From: DATAWZ01 sp036266975
GTDB taxonomy: Bacteria > Actinomycetota > Thermoleophilia > Solirubrobacterales > Solirubrobacteraceae
Direction of reading: 5' to 3'
Length of the DNA stretch: 35,850 nucleotides
Assembly: GCA_036266975.1 (NCBI GenBank)
Contig: DATAWZ010000141.1
Location: 1 to 35,850 of the forward strand
Part shown: one piece after another, positions 28,270 to 35,524 of the stretch
How positions within the stretch are numbered: the first letter of the stretch is position 1
Layout of the letters: the number at the start of each line of letters is the position of its first letter
Position numbers and translations under genes: made by a program
The notes under the pieces: model-generated
Told to the model about the DNA's origin: nothing
Database searches by the model: none
What the model saw: only the letters and a program-made list of their open reading frames with translations

Positions 28270-29619
28270 GTGACCGACGGGCTGCTCTCGGGCGCGCCAG
28301 CAGGGCTGGCCGCCTTCCGCTTGGGCGACTACGACCTCGACGAACGCTCGGGGCGGGTGGCCCTGCGCTACTCCTTCCAGGACGGTCCGGCGTTCGAGGA
28401 GCTGATCGACCTGCCCGTCCCGGCGGCGGGCGCGCCAGCGCCCGCCGCCCTCGACGGCGCACTGGCGCTGCTGCACCTGGCCGCGGGCGTCAGCTACTAC
28501 AAGGCCGCGTGCCCGGCGGAGGTCCTCCTGGCCGGCGCGCCGCTCACCCCAGCCGTCGCCGCGCTCGCGAACGGGCTCTACGGTCCCGGACTGGCCGAGA
28601 TGCGCTACGTCAACGGGCTACCGCTCGACTCCGCCCCGCGGTTCGCCGCCGGGGCGCCGCCGGCTGCGGCGGCGCCCGCCCGCCTGGACGCCGACCGCAT
28701 GCTGGTCCCGGTGGGCGGAGGCAAGGACTCGATCGTCACCATCGAGGCGCTGCGCGCCGGCGGGATCGCGCCGACGCTGTTCTCGGTCGGCGACGCGGAT
28801 CCGATCCGGCGTACGGTCGAGGCGAGCAGCCTCGAGCGCCGGATCGCCGGCCGGCGGATTGACCCGCGCCTGCTCGAGGCGAACGAGCGCTGGGCCCTCA
28901 ACGGCCACGTGCCGGTCACCGCGATCGTGTCGCTGATCGCGTGCGTGGTGGCAATCCGCGACGGCGCCGGCCACGTGGTGATGTCCAACGAGCGCTCAGC
29001 GCGCGCCGGCAGCGTGGTGTGCGACGGCATCGAGGTCAACCACCAGTGGAGCAAGGGCCTGGAGGCCGAGCGACTGCTCGCCGCCGCGCTGTCCGAGGCG
29101 GTCGCGCCCGACCTGCGCTGCTTCTCGCTGCTGCGCGCCGGCTCGGAGCTGGCGATCGCCCGCGCGTTCGCCCGCAGCGAGCGCTACGACCTTGCGTTCA
29201 CCAGCTGCAATCGGGTCTTCCGCCTGGATCCGGCGCGGCGGGCCGCGCGCTGGTGCGGAGAGTGCGACAAGTGCCGCTTCGTGTTCCTCGCGCTCGCCCC
29301 GTGGTGCGCGCCCGAGCGCCTGGAGCGGATCTTCGGCGCGAACCTGCTCGACGACCTCGCTCAGCTCCCCGGCGTGCTCGCGCTGTGCGGCTACGACGCG
29401 ATCAAGCCACTTGAGTGCGTCGGCGAGGTGGCGGAGTCCCGGGCGGCGCTCGCGCTGCTCGACGAGCAGCCGGCGTGGCGGCAGGCCGCGGTCGTCGCGG
29501 CGGTCCGCGAGCTGGGCGTCACCGCCGGGGCACCGGTCCAGGAGGTCCTCACGTTGAGCACCGAGCACGAGATCCCCGAGCGCTTCCGCGCGCTGGCGAA
29601 TGCGGCTCTCGCAGCTTGA
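28270..29619 (+). CDS. murL: UDP-MurNAc-L-Ala-L-Glu epimerase
   Basis: 449 aa from GTG 28270. Features fit MurL: VPVGGGKDSIVTIEAL (about 147-161), an ATP-binding PP-loop-like motif; NGHVPVTAIVS (211-221); MSNERSARAGSVV (238-250); FTSCNRVFRLDP; and CGECDKCRFVFLALAP (329-344), a Cys cluster. In Xanthomonas oryzae, MurL inverts the terminal L-Glu of UDP-MurNAc-L-Ala-L-Glu to D-Glu after MurD2 has added L-Glu. The next gene, overlapping by 20 nt, is MurD-like with the variant expected of MurD2, which strongly supports the assignment. Such cells may not need glutamate racemase for wall synthesis. No Shine-Dalgarno; TAACCT ends 7 nt upstream. Confidence 0.88.
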   Translation: MTDGLLSGAPAGLAAFRLGDYDLDERSGRVALRYSFQDGPAFEELIDLPVPAAGAPAPAALDGALALLHLAAGVSYYKAACPAEVLLAGAPLTPAVAALANGLYGPGLAEMRYVNGLPLDSAPRFAAGAPPAAAAPARLDADRMLVPVGGGKDSIVTIEALRAGGIAPTLFSVGDADPIRRTVEASSLERRIAGRRIDPRLLEANERWALNGHVPVTAIVSLIACVVAIRDGAGHVVMSNERSARAGSVVCDGIEVNHQWSKGLEAERLLAAALSEAVAPDLRCFSLLRAGSELAIARAFARSERYDLAFTSCNRVFRLDPARRAARWCGECDKCRFVFLALAPWCAPERLERIFGANLLDDLAQLPGVLALCGYDAIKPLECVGEVAESRAALALLDEQPAWRQAAVVAAVRELGVTAGAPVQEVLTLSTEHEIPERFRALANAALAA

Positions 29620-31015
29620 CGGCCTCCACGTCGGGATCTGGGGCGCCGGGCGCGAGGGCCTGGCCGCGCTGGCCGCGCTGACCCGCCGCGGCGGCGCGAC
29701 GAGCGTGCTCGTCTACAGCGAGGACCCCGAGGACCCGGGCCTGGAGCAGGCCCGCGTCGCCGGCGCGACGATCGCCGCCGGCGCGCAGTCGTGGCGCGAG
29801 CTGACCCGCTGCGAGGTCGTCATCCGCTCGCCGGGGGTGAGCCTGTACCGCGACGAGGTCGCCGAGCTTCGCGCCCTGGAGATCCCGCTGACCACGGGCA
29901 CCAACCTGTGGTTCAGCGAGAACGAGCACGTCGACACGATCGCCGTCACCGGCACCAAGGGCAAGAGCACCACGGCGGCGCTGATCGCGCATCTGCTGCG
30001 TGCCGCCGGCGAGGAGGCGCTCCTCGCCGGCAACGTCGGGCGGCCGCTCCTGGACCGGCTGGGTGACGGCGGCGCGGGGACGGCGTGGGTGCTCGAGCTC
30101 TCGAGCTTTCAGATCGCCGACCTCGAGCACGCCCCGCGGATCGGCGTGCTGCTCAACCTCTTCGACGAGCACCTGGACTGGCATGGCGACGCCGACCGCT
30201 ACCACGCCGACAAGCTGCGCCTGTTCGCGCTGCAGCCGCCGTGCACCGCCGTGCTGTGCGGCGCCGACGCCGGCGTGGTCGGCCTCGCCCGGCCGGCAGG
30301 TGAGACCGTGTGGTACGGGACCGAGCAGACCCTGCACGTTCGCGACGGCGCCGTCTGGGACGGGGCACGCCGCCTTAAACCCCCCCTTCGAACGCCCCTG
30401 CTCGGCGCGCACAACCTGCTGAACCTGTGCGCCGCGCTCACCGTGCTTCGCCTCCGCGGGCACGTTGCCGGGCTGGCGCCGGGTGCGTTGGAGAGCTTCA
30501 AGCCGCTGCCGCATCGGCTGCAGCTCGTCGGCGAGCACGAAGGGGTGCGGTTCGTGGATGACTCGATCTCGACCACCGCGCAGTCGACGATCGCCGCGCT
30601 GGCCGCCTTCCCGGGAACGCCGGTCGCGCTCATCGCCGGCGGCCACGACCGCGGCCAGGACTACACCGAGCTCGCGCGCGAGATCCGCGCCCACGGAGGG
30701 GTGCGCGCGGTCGCTGCGCTCCCCGTCACGGGACCCCGGCTGCTCGCCGCGCTGCAGGCAGCCGGCGCCGACGGGCCGGACCTGCGCGAGGCGCGCGACC
30801 TGCCCGATGCCCTCGCGTTCGCGCGTGCGGCGCTGGGCGGCGCGGGAGTGGTGCTGCTCTCGCCGGCCGCCCCCAGCTTCGGGGCCTACCGCGACTTCGA
30901 GGAGCGCGGCGAGCACTTCGCCACGCTCGTCGCGGCTAGTGGTGCCTCCGGTAAATCCGGTCGTCGATTCGCGAGCGAAAAGCGAGCATGGCCAGGACGC
31001 AGGGAGCCGGAATAG
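29600..31015 (+). CDS. murD2: UDP-MurNAc-L-alanine--L-glutamate ligase (MurD2 type)
   Basis: 471 aa from ATG 29600. Mur ligase architecture: N-terminal Rossmann-like domain (VGIWGAGREG, 11-20), ATP loop GTKGKSTT (118-125), VLELSSFQ (164-171), GAHNLLNLCAAL (269-280), DDSISTTAQST (320-330) and LLSPAAPSFGAYRDFEERG (419-437). The 20-nt overlap with murL indicates the MurD2/MurL pathway: L-Glu addition, then epimerisation. The normal protein probably ended near residue 447. The last 25 codons (from Ser 447, ASGKSGRRFASEKRAWPGRR) and the TAG stop come from the palindromic element at 30936-31100. The catalytic domains are untouched, so activity is expected to survive. Confidence 0.9.
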   Translation: MRLSQLDGLHVGIWGAGREGLAALAALTRRGGATSVLVYSEDPEDPGLEQARVAGATIAAGAQSWRELTRCEVVIRSPGVSLYRDEVAELRALEIPLTTGTNLWFSENEHVDTIAVTGTKGKSTTAALIAHLLRAAGEEALLAGNVGRPLLDRLGDGGAGTAWVLELSSFQIADLEHAPRIGVLLNLFDEHLDWHGDADRYHADKLRLFALQPPCTAVLCGADAGVVGLARPAGETVWYGTEQTLHVRDGAVWDGARRLKPPLRTPLLGAHNLLNLCAALTVLRLRGHVAGLAPGALESFKPLPHRLQLVGEHEGVRFVDDSISTTAQSTIAALAAFPGTPVALIAGGHDRGQDYTELAREIRAHGGVRAVAALPVTGPRLLAALQAAGADGPDLREARDLPDALAFARAALGGAGVVLLSPAAPSFGAYRDFEERGEHFATLVAASGASGKSGRRFASEKRAWPGRREPE

Positions 31016-31100
31016 CAGCGCTATTTCGGCTCCCCAGGACGCCGCCAGGCGAAGATCTGCAGCCGCGAAGCGGGAGCGGATTTGCAGGAGGTGCCACTAG
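30936..31100. mobile_element. 165-bp palindromic insertion element (MITE/REP-like) at a CTAG target
   Basis: Both ends carry CTAG followed by matching inverted repeats: left CTAGTGG...CCTCC...AAATCCG (30936-30959) against the right end 31077-31100, 20 of 24 bases complementary. The exact centre (31018) is the loop AGC of a strong hairpin: stem 31002-31016 with 31020-31034 (GGGAGCCGGAATAGC / GCTATTTCGGCTCCC, one G-T pair). Removing the element with one CTAG restores a shorter murD2 ending LVAAR-stop and leaves the convergent gene unchanged, as expected for insertion with a 4-bp CTAG duplication. It encodes nothing itself, so a transposase elsewhere would be needed. The central hairpin could also terminate both convergent transcripts. 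Confidence 0.75.
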
Positions 31101-31486
31101 GTAGCCCAGCGCGCGGTGTCGGTGATCTGGACCAGGTGCGCGACCGTCCCGTCGCCCGCGGTCCACAGGTGGGCGAATGCCGCGTCGACCTCGCCGCCGC
31201 TCTCGCGGTGCGCGCCGCGATAGCGGCCGAGGACGAGCAGCCGCCCGTCGGCGCAGTCGATCCACTCCTGCGGCTCGGGCCGCACGCGGTACCGCCGGCC
31301 GATCGGCCACCAGGTCTGCTCGCGCATGGCCACCGACCCCTCGCGCCGACCGCCGAGCCCGTAGGGCATCCCGTCGGACACCTCGCCGACGAAGCCTTCG
31401 CCGAGCAGCTCGTCGAGCGTCGCCGCATCGCCGGCGGCGAGCGCCGTGTAGACCCGTTCGACCAGGGGCCGGAGCGGCTCAGGCAC
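31097..31486 (-). CDS. SnoaL-like / NTF2-fold protein
   Basis: 129 aa from GTG 31486. The single compact domain has the cone-shaped NTF2 pattern: helix PLVERVYTALAAGDAATLDELLGEGFVGEVSDGMPYG, then strands around RYRVRPEPQEWIDCADGRLLVLGRYRGAHRESGGEVDAAFAHLWTAGDGTVAHLVQITDTARW. SnoaL-like proteins include polyketide cyclases, isomerases and ketosteroid-type enzymes; substrate unknown. Its GTG start overlaps the acyl-CoA ligase stop by 8 nt, so the two are coupled. Its TAG stop is formed by the CTAG at the right end of the palindromic element. Confidence 0.85.
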   Translation of the reverse strand: MPEPLRPLVERVYTALAAGDAATLDELLGEGFVGEVSDGMPYGLGGRREGSVAMREQTWWPIGRRYRVRPEPQEWIDCADGRLLVLGRYRGAHRESGGEVDAAFAHLWTAGDGTVAHLVQITDTARWAT

Positions 31487-33026
31487 CGCCGACCCTCGCG
31501 CCGCGGCCGGCCCAGTAGGGCTCGCGTACCTCGCGGCGCAGGATCTTGCCGACCCCCGACTTCGGTAGCGAGTCGACGATCTCGACCGAGGTCACGCGCT
31601 TGACCGCCCCGACGCGCTCCCGGGTGAGGTCGATGATCTCCTGTTCGTCGACGGAGGCGCCGGCCGCCGGGACGATGAGGGCCTTGGGTGTCTCGCCCCA
31701 CTTCTCATGCGGCACGCCGATCACGCACACCTCGGCCACCGCCGGGTGGGCGGCGATCGCGTTCTCCAGCTCGGCCGGCCAGATGTTGTAGCCGCCGGAG
31801 ATGATCATGTCCTCCTTGCGGTCGGCCAGGTAGAGGAAGCCGTCCTCGTCCAGGTAGCCCATGTCGCGCGTGAGCACGCTGCCGTCGGGCAGGCGGCGAG
31901 CCGCCGTCCCCTCGGGGTCGCGCCACATCTCGAGCATCGCGCCCGGCGTGCTCACGGCGATCTCCCCGACCGTCCCGCGCGGGAGCGGTCGGCCGTCCTC
32001 GTCGACGATCGTGAGCTTGGTGTTCGGCGTCGGGCGGCCGACCGAGCGTGGACGATCGTGCTCGTGGGGCTGGAGCATCGTGATCGGCACCGCCTCGCTC
32101 TGCCCGTAGAGCTGGTAGAGGACGTCGTCGCCGAACAGCGCCACCGCTCGTGCGAGGGTGGTCTCGCTGATCGGTGAGGCACCGTAGTTCACGCAGCGAA
32201 GGCTCGAGAGGTCGCGCGTCGCGGCGGCGGGGTGGGCGACCATCACCTGGATCATCGTCGGCACGACCAGGGTGACCGTGACGCGCTCGGCCTCGATCAG
32301 GCGCAGCGCCTCGCCCGGGTCGAAGGCGGGCATCACGACGATGCTCCCGCCCAGCCGCACCAGCGGCCACAGCCACAGCACGGCGGCGTGGGTGAGCTGG
32401 CCGGCGGCCAGGTAGACGTCGCGGTCGTCGAGCGACGGTGTGACCCAGCGGTACTCGTCGGCCATCCGCAGCCAGGCGTCGTTGGTGTGGACGATCCCCT
32501 TCGGGCGGCCCGTCGTGCCCGCCGAGAACCGGATGACGTGCAGGTCATCCGGCGCGCACGCGATATGCGGGTCCTCCGCTGTCGCCGCCGCGAGCAACTG
32601 CACGTAGTCCAGTGCGCCCGAGCCCGCCGGGGGGCCACCGGCGTAGACGACGACGTGCTCGAGCGCCGGCAGCCCCGCGAGCGCGGGGCGCAGCGGCTCG
32701 TACAGGGCCGCGTCGACGAGCAGCACGCGCGCCTGCACGAGCTCGAGCAGGTAGGCGTTGACGTCCGGCGTCTGGTGGGCGTACAGCGCGCAGCGCACGT
32801 AGCCGCCGAGCGCGATGCCGCCCACCTGCTCGACGGTCTCGAGCGCGTTCGCGCCGAGCAGCGCGACGCGGTCGCCGTGCTGGCAGCCCAGGCCAGCGAG
32901 CGCGTTCGCCAGCCGACAGGCGCGGGCGAACATCTCCTGATAGGTCTGGCGCTGTCCCTCGCACACCGCCGCGACACGATGGCGGTGATCGACCGCGCTG
33001 CGGCGCAGGATGTCGCCGAAATCCAT
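31479..33026 (-). CDS. Acyl-CoA synthetase (AMP-forming, class I adenylate-forming enzyme)
   Basis: 515 aa from ATG 33026. All core motifs are present: P-loop SAGTTGRPKG (168-177), the YGQSEA motif, GYLDEDGFLYLADRKEDMIISGGYNIWPAELE (A8 hinge region with the Asp and Arg), and the C-terminal catalytic Lys in PKSGVGKILRREVRE. It activates a carboxylate with ATP and transfers it to CoA. The specific acid (fatty, aromatic or other) cannot be read. It is divergent from an enoyl-CoA hydratase, which supports a beta-oxidation-type route, and co-transcribed with the SnoaL-like gene. GACACT ends 7 nt before the ATG and may be a weak -10 box. The frame stays open upstream, but there only as a shadow of the hydratase. 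Confidence 0.92.
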   Translation of the reverse strand: MDFGDILRRSAVDHRHRVAAVCEGQRQTYQEMFARACRLANALAGLGCQHGDRVALLGANALETVEQVGGIALGGYVRCALYAHQTPDVNAYLLELVQARVLLVDAALYEPLRPALAGLPALEHVVVYAGGPPAGSGALDYVQLLAAATAEDPHIACAPDDLHVIRFSAGTTGRPKGIVHTNDAWLRMADEYRWVTPSLDDRDVYLAAGQLTHAAVLWLWPLVRLGGSIVVMPAFDPGEALRLIEAERVTVTLVVPTMIQVMVAHPAAATRDLSSLRCVNYGASPISETTLARAVALFGDDVLYQLYGQSEAVPITMLQPHEHDRPRSVGRPTPNTKLTIVDEDGRPLPRGTVGEIAVSTPGAMLEMWRDPEGTAARRLPDGSVLTRDMGYLDEDGFLYLADRKEDMIISGGYNIWPAELENAIAAHPAVAEVCVIGVPHEKWGETPKALIVPAAGASVDEQEIIDLTRERVGAVKRVTSVEIVDSLPKSGVGKILRREVREPYWAGRGARVGGA

Positions 33027-33073
33027 GGCGCGCAGTGTCGTGCCTGCGTCGTCCCCGCGCAAGGGCGAGCGGG

Positions 33074-33079
33074 TAGGAT
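33074..33079 (+). promoter_or_regulatory. Probable -10 box of the enoyl-CoA hydratase gene
   Basis: TAGGAT, a full match to the actinobacterial TAGRRT form, ends 10 nt before GTG 33090. It overlaps the alternative ATG 33078, which therefore would not be transcribed from this promoter. Confidence 0.5.
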
Positions 33080-33089
33080 GGCCGGCGCC

Positions 33090-33902
33090 GTGGCGAGCCA
33101 CGCCCTGATCGCCGAAGGCCCGATCCTGCTCGATCTCGAGGACGATGGGGTCGCGCGCCTGCGCCTGAACCGCCCGGAGAGCTCCAACGGGATGACCGCC
33201 GCGCTCCTGAAGGCGCTCTACGAGGCGGTGCTTCGGATTCAGAGCGACGATCGCGCGCGCTGCGTGCTGCTCAGCGGCGAGGGGAAGCACTTCTGCGCCG
33301 GGGGCGACGTGAAGGACTTCGCCTCCCACGGCGAGGCCCTGCCGCTCTACCTGCGCGAGGCGACCGCCTGGCTGCAGGCCGCCAGCGGCGCGCTCATCCG
33401 CTTGCCGGTCCCGGTGGTGGCCGTCGTCCAGGGCTTCGCCGCCGGCGGCGGAGGGCTCGGGATCGTGTGCGCCGTGGACCTGGTGATCGCGGCCGAGTCG
33501 GCGCGGTTCATGTCCGCCGCCACGCGCGTGGCGATGGCGCCCGACGCCGGCACCTCGGTGACCCTCTCGCGCATCCTGGGGCACCGGCGCGCCATGGAGC
33601 TGGTGCTCACCGATCGCGTCCTCGACGCGCACGAGGCGCTCGAGCTCGGCCTGGTCACGCGTGTGGTCCCTGACGAGCAGCTCGGAGACGAGGGACTCGC
33701 GCTCGCGCGCCAGCTCGCCGGAGGCGCCACGCGCGCGCTCGGCGCGACCAAGCGGCTGATGTGGGACGCGCTGGGCGCGAGCGTCGAGGACTGCCTGCCC
33801 GACGAGGCGCGCACGGTCTCGGAGCTGTCGGGCACCGCAGACGCGCGCGAGGGCCTCGCCGCGGTCATTGAGCGGCGCCCGCCGCGCTTCAGCGGTCGCT
33901 GA
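33090..33902 (+). CDS. Enoyl-CoA hydratase/isomerase family protein
   Basis: 270 aa from GTG 33090 (274 aa if ATG 33078 is used). Crotonase-fold motifs: VARLRLNRPES, VLLSGEGKHFCAGGDVKDF (first oxyanion-hole element), VVVAVVQGFAAGGGGLGIVCAVDLVIAAESARF (second oxyanion-hole element), AGTSVTLSRILGHRRAMELVLTDRVLDAHEALELGLVTRVV. The Glu usually found before the GTSVTLSR segment is replaced by Asp in MAPDAGTS, so it may be an isomerase or hydratase variant. It is divergent from the acyl-CoA ligase, together suggesting acyl-CoA degradation. Its last 14 nt overlap the MerR relic on the other strand. Confidence 0.92.
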   Translation: MASHALIAEGPILLDLEDDGVARLRLNRPESSNGMTAALLKALYEAVLRIQSDDRARCVLLSGEGKHFCAGGDVKDFASHGEALPLYLREATAWLQAASGALIRLPVPVVAVVQGFAAGGGGLGIVCAVDLVIAAESARFMSAATRVAMAPDAGTSVTLSRILGHRRAMELVLTDRVLDAHEALELGLVTRVVPDEQLGDEGLALARQLAGGATRALGATKRLMWDALGASVEDCLPDEARTVSELSGTADAREGLAAVIERRPPRFSGR

Positions 33903-34125
33903 TCGGAACGCTCGACGTGGGCTGCAGGGCGCGGTGGTCGAGCAGCGCGGCACGCTCCTCGAGCAGGCGGCACTCGTCGACCGACGCCCAGCGGCAGTCG
34001 ATGCAGAAGCGCAGCAGTGCTGGACGGTGCTCGCCCGCGCCACGAGGGCGTCGATCTCCGGGAGCTTGCGCACGGCCAGCCGGCGCAGGCGCTCATGGGC
34101 CGGCGCGGCGCGCGAGCCGAGCAGA
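33889..34125 (-). pseudogene. Decayed MerR-family regulator (C-terminal part with frameshift)
   Basis: Minus-strand translation gives ERLRRLAVRKLPEIDALVAR then ASTVQ in one frame, and in the next frame LLRFCIDCRWASVDECRLLEERAALLDHR to a stop at 33889. Together they match the C-terminal half of MerR regulators (ARKLPEIDALIxRAxxM...LLxxCxxCxxxSxDxCxLL). The change of frame lies near 34016-34020 and corresponds to one missing (or two extra) bases. The N-terminal winged helix that binds DNA is absent upstream. So this is a pseudogene; a MerR-type promoter survives next to it (34127-34157). Confidence 0.65.
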
Positions 34126-34126
34126 T

Positions 34127-34157
34127 TTGACTTGAACCCGCGTTCAAGTGCCAGGGT
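34127..34157 (+). promoter_or_regulatory. MerR-type promoter/operator with 19-bp spacer
   Basis: TTGACT (-35, 34127-34132) and CAGGGT (-10, 34152-34157) are 19 bp apart, the overlong spacing typical of MerR-controlled promoters. The spacer holds most of the dyad CTTGAAC-CCGC-GTTCAAG (34131-34148), a perfect 7-bp inverted repeat. It would drive the small membrane protein at 34181. Confidence 0.6.
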
Positions 34158-34180
34158 AGCTGACGGCGTTCGGCGCCTGC

Positions 34181-34384
34181 GTGGTGACCTTCATGATGCT
34201 CATGTACGCCCTGGAAGGGCGCGACCACCGGTTCGTGCTCGCGTTCGCGGTCGGCTGTGCGCTGTCGAGCAGCTACGGGTTCCTGGCCGGCACGTGGCGG
34301 TTCGGGATCGTCGAGGCGATCTGGTCGCTGGTCGCCGTGCGACGGTTTCGCGACGCTCAGGCCGCACAGGGCTGCTCGCGTTAG
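34181..34384 (+). CDS. Small membrane protein, conserved hypothetical
   Basis: 67 aa from GTG 34181: VVTFMMLMYALEGRDHRFVLAFAVGCALSSSYGFLAGTWRFGIVEAIWSLVAVRRFRD. Two hydrophobic helices with YGFLAGTWRFGIVEAIW, which I recognise as a recurrent small-protein pattern in actinobacteria without assigned function. The frame is open back to 34160 (encoding LTAFGAC before the GTG), so the N-terminus might extend through a non-standard CTG start. It lies about 24 nt after the MerR-type -10 box and is likely its target. Confidence 0.7.
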   Translation: MVTFMMLMYALEGRDHRFVLAFAVGCALSSSYGFLAGTWRFGIVEAIWSLVAVRRFRDAQAAQGCSR

Positions 34385-34400
34385 AAGCGGCCCCTGGCCG

Positions 34401-34955
34401 CTACACCTCGGCGAGCGCCCGCGCGGCCTCGACGCTTCCGCAGTCGGCGAGCATGCCCAGGGCCGCCTCGTATTCGGCGTAGCTGCGAACCGGGCGCGTC
34501 CAGGCCCACCCGGGGCGTCCGATCAGCTCGCGCACCCGGCTGCGCTCGCCGGTGTCGGCCCGCTTGCGCGCGGGGCGCCGGCGGGCAACGGCTTGCTGGT
34601 GATCGGCGACCGCCTCCTGCAACGAGATCGTCGTCTCGCCCAGAATGCTCGCCTCGATCATCGAGCGCAGGGCCAGGAGCTGGCGCGGGCTCACCCGGCG
34701 CGCCCCGGCGACCGTCTCGGTGTAGCGATCCCAGGCGAGAGCCATATCGAGGGCGAGCTCGTAGCGCTCGCGGCTCATGCCCTGCCACTTCAGGTCGGCC
34801 GCCACCAGCGGGCACGCGCCGCCGCCGCGGCCCGTATGGGCGCCGGCGATGATCGGGCGCCGGTCGATGCCCTCGAGCATCGCCTGGCGCACCTCGAGCG
34901 GCAGCCGGTCGATCGCTGCCCTCAACTCCTGCGCGGGCCTCGTCCTTCTCCTCAC
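34401..34955 (-). CDS. Conserved hypothetical protein
   Basis: 184 aa from GTG 34955, preceded by AGGAG at 8 nt. Recognisable blocks: LRAAIDRLPLEVRQAMLEGI, RRPIIAGAHTGRGGGACPLVAADLKW, and LALDMALAWDRYTE, a pattern I associate with uncharacterised Thermoleophilia proteins. The middle helices (RQLLALRSMIEASIL) and basic segment (ARRRPARKRADTGERSRVRELIGRPGW) suggest a soluble, possibly nucleic-acid-associated protein; no known domain assigned. It converges with the small membrane protein (16 nt between stops). Confidence 0.8.
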   Translation of the reverse strand: MRRRTRPAQELRAAIDRLPLEVRQAMLEGIDRRPIIAGAHTGRGGGACPLVAADLKWQGMSRERYELALDMALAWDRYTETVAGARRVSPRQLLALRSMIEASILGETTISLQEAVADHQQAVARRRPARKRADTGERSRVRELIGRPGWAWTRPVRSYAEYEAALGMLADCGSVEAARALAEV

Positions 34956-34990
34956 GGTGGCGTCTCCTGTGCGTCGGGTTCCGGGGCAAG

Positions 34991-34996
34991 ACGCTA
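34991..34996 (-). promoter_or_regulatory. Probable -10 box of the conserved hypothetical gene
   Basis: TAGCGT on the minus strand, about 35 nt before GTG 34955, leaving a short leader that contains the AGGAG Shine-Dalgarno. Confidence 0.35.
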
Positions 34997-35016
34997 TGCG
35001 GCGGCGGGGCGCCGCA
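34997..35016 (-). terminator. Hairpin downstream of the PaaI-type gene
   Basis: TGCGGCG and CGCCGCA pair over GCGGGG, 57 nt after the thioesterase stop in the direction of transcription. GC-rich stem without a T-run; a possible terminator only. Confidence 0.3.
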
Positions 35017-35072
35017 GGCCCGATGAGAGCGAACTTGCAGCAGGAGGGGGAACGAAGGACAGCGCGACGGGC

Positions 35073-35483
35073 TCAGCTGCCGGCGAGCACCGCCTGGGTC
35101 TGGGTGACCTGGGCCACCAGCCGCTCGCCCTCGTCGCGCAGGTCGGTCTGGGCGACGATCACCGAGCGGCCGACATGCAGCGGGCGCGAGCTGGCGAGGA
35201 CGGCCCCGCCGCGGACCGCACGCAGCATGTTCGTCGCCGAGCTGATCGTCGCCGTACCGGCGCCCTCGGGCAGGTTCAAGAACGCGCACAGGGCCCCGAT
35301 GGTGTCGGCGAAGGCCATCAGCGTGCCGCCGTGCAGCACGCCGCCGGCCGTGCACAGCGCCGGGCGATAGGCGAGCGCGCCGCGCACCTCCTCGGGCGCG
35401 GCCTCGAGCAGCTCGATGCCGAGGAGCTCGGCCAGCGGCATCATCGAAAGCAGATCGGCGGCGGGCGGCGGGGGCGCGGTCAT
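35073..35483 (-). CDS. PaaI-type hotdog-fold thioesterase
   Basis: 136 aa from ATG 35483, chosen because GGAGG lies 7 nt upstream. Hotdog-fold motifs: MMPLAELLGIELLEAAPEEVRGALAYRPALCTAGGVLHGGTLMAFADTIGALCA, with the HGG turn at the start of the central helix, then ATISSATNMLRAVRGGAVLASSRPLHVGRSVIVAQTDLRDEGERLVAQVTQTQAVL. PaaI-like enzymes hydrolyse acyl- or aryl-CoA thioesters in the cytoplasm. The nearby acyl-CoA ligase and enoyl-CoA hydratase fit acyl-CoA metabolism, though they are not in the same operon. The frame is open upstream of the ATG without a credible start. Confidence 0.9.
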   Translation of the reverse strand: MTAPPPPAADLLSMMPLAELLGIELLEAAPEEVRGALAYRPALCTAGGVLHGGTLMAFADTIGALCAFLNLPEGAGTATISSATNMLRAVRGGAVLASSRPLHVGRSVIVAQTDLRDEGERLVAQVTQTQAVLAGS

Positions 35484-35524
35484 CGGCGGTCCTCCACGAG
35501 TGCGGTCGGGGCGCGTTCCGGCAG

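Noticed and set aside
31479..34073. An 864-codon frame joining the acyl-CoA ligase to an upstream domain
   Set aside because: The upstream part is antisense to the enoyl-CoA hydratase and has shadow composition. Its extreme 5' end only touches one frame of the MerR relic. The ligase has its own ATG at 33026.
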